Below, piece by piece: positions 4,869-5,470 of a stretch of DNA of 5,470 nucleotides. Both the position numbers and the translations under genes were made by a program. This stretch comes from Candidatus Gastranaerophilales bacterium (GTDB taxonomy: Bacteria; Cyanobacteriota; Vampirovibrionia; Gastranaerophilales; Gastranaerophilaceae). Position 1 is the first letter of the stretch, and each line of letters begins with the position of its first letter. The stretch is from contig JAJPXE010000229.1 in the NCBI GenBank assembly GCA_021205645.1, forward strand, positions 1 to 5,470, given 5' to 3'. The notes beneath the pieces were generated by a model. That model was given only the letters and a program-made list of their open reading frames with translations, did not search any database and was not told where the DNA came from.

Positions 4869-5470
4869 TTAAAAAGTAATTCTTCTGTTCTTTTTTCTGC
4901 CTCCGACGGCTTTAATAAGAAGTTTATAGGCTTTTTCATATTGGACGCTGAAGCCTTCGTAATTTTCATCGGAAAGCGAGGCAAAAGCATACATCAATGC
5001 TTTTGAGATAACGGTATTGAGGAACAATTGCTCATATTTAGCCGGAATTTCAATAGTATCTGTGTCATCTCTCAGTGCATAGATTGCCTGATTATCTGCA
5101 TCTACACCAACTGCGAATGAAGCATATTCAATGTTGATTTTATACATTTTATCGGGGATAGGATAGAAACAGATATATTCATTCTTTATAAAAAATCCTT
5201 CAGGTTCGCCGTATTCGGCCTCAAGAGTTTCGGGATTTTCGATAAATTCCAGATAATCCCCGTCATACATAACGGCATATTGTTCACCGTCAGAAGTGGT
5301 TTTTTGGATAATTGAACCGTTTGGAAGATTATATTTATTGTAATATTTTTGGGTCAAAATATTCATATTTTTAATTCTAAAATCGAACGGATAAGAGCAC
5401 CATATTTCGACAAGTGCTTTATTGATAGAGGAAATAAGTGCAGGGTCAAAATCGTCGGTGCATTCAGCAT
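4869..5470 (-). CDS. Phage tail adaptor / head-to-tail connector protein (T7 gp11 / P22 gp4 type), 5' end beyond the window
   Basis: The frame is open to the right edge: 34 codons precede the ATG at 5366 without a stop or a start codon, so 199 residues are visible and the true start lies outside. The ATG at 5366 has no Shine-Dalgarno and would cut a well-formed helix. The extra residues read DPALISSINKALVEIW, then CSYPFDFRIKN, matching the N-terminal helix and 'W-x-F-R' region typical of adaptor proteins that sit under the portal and receive the nozzle. Further on are EYGEPEGFFIKNEYICFYPIP, read as EYGEPEGFF and YICFYPIP, then IEYASF, the 'G-x-P-x-x-F ... L-x-x-P-x-P ... Y' pattern of the family. 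An IPAKYEQLFLNTVISKAL helix follows, and the C-terminus is basic (GGRKKNRRITF). T7 gp11 has 196 residues, so the missing part is probably short. The nozzle gene follows, consistent with this role. Confidence 0.8.
   Translation of the reverse strand, partial: AECTDDFDPALISSINKALVEIWCSYPFDFRIKNMNILTQKYYNKYNLPNGSIIQKTTSDGEQYAVMYDGDYLEFIENPETLEAEYGEPEGFFIKNEYICFYPIPDKMYKINIEYASFAVGVDADNQAIYALRDDTDTIEIPAKYEQLFLNTVISKALMYAFASLSDENYEGFSVQYEKAYKLLIKAVGGRKKNRRITF

Noticed and set aside
4862..4879. Plus-strand mini-frame MKFKK with an AGGAAG upstream
   Set aside because: Five codons on the strand opposite all genes, ending over the adaptor stop; too short to support.
4869..5366. Adaptor protein starting at the ATG at 5366 (165 aa, close to P22 gp4 at 166 aa)
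   Set aside because: The frame continues open to the window edge with a sensible N-terminal helix, and no Shine-Dalgarno precedes this ATG, so the length match appears coincidental.
1..5470. Recoded stop codons as seen in some gut phages
   Set aside because: All genes read through cleanly in the standard code and end in TAA or TGA with sensible spacing to neighbours. No gene shown here ends in TAG, but six stops are too few to infer anything.

Overview
The window is AT-rich and every supported gene lies on the minus strand, so the biological order runs right to left. The right three quarters (about 1570 to 5470) is a compact virion and lysis module of a podovirus-type, short-tailed phage. 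The left quarter holds one unrelated gene that looks like a gut-bacterial chromosomal gene rather than a phage gene. An N-terminal PAFTG motif in that protein resembles a short 'xFxG' motif I associate with many proteins of gut Gastranaerophilales (Melainabacteria, a non-photosynthetic sister group of Cyanobacteria). The host assignment is therefore an inference from memory of that motif plus the low GC, not something the sequence proves.

In transcription order the phage part contains: (1) a 5'-truncated tail adaptor protein running off the right edge (T7 gp11 / P22 gp4 type); (2) a strong intrinsic terminator, then a leader of about 90 nt that can fold into a hairpin or pseudoknot next to a strong Shine-Dalgarno; (3) a 518-aa tail nozzle or 'packaged DNA stabilisation' protein (T7 gp12 / P22 gp10 type); (4) a 129-aa small protein with a GNAT-like look, overlapping the nozzle stop codon by ATGA; (5) a 217-aa cysteine-free protein rich in Ser, Asn and Thr, probably an ejection or internal virion protein; (6) a 162-aa zinc N-acetylmuramoyl-L-alanine amidase of T7-lysozyme size. 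The order adaptor, nozzle, small GNAT-like protein, about 200-aa internal protein parallels T7 genes 11 to 14, but large proteins like T7 gp15 and gp16 do not follow; the amidase comes next.

After a GC-rich hairpin at 1520-1542 comes a 403-aa protein with the PAFTG motif and weak protein-kinase-like signatures (an HTDN loop followed by a hydrophobic MDF). It is either the first host gene beside a prophage, or a moron or effector carried at the end of the late operon. The last 195 bases on the left contain no gene that I can see, only a hairpin and a short direct repeat.

The genes likely work together as follows. The adaptor and nozzle build the short tail under the portal. The GNAT-like and Ser/Asn/Thr-rich proteins probably assist assembly or DNA ejection. 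The amidase opens peptidoglycan at lysis or entry. The window shows no integrase, holin, tail fibre, tRNA, CRISPR array or insertion sequence.
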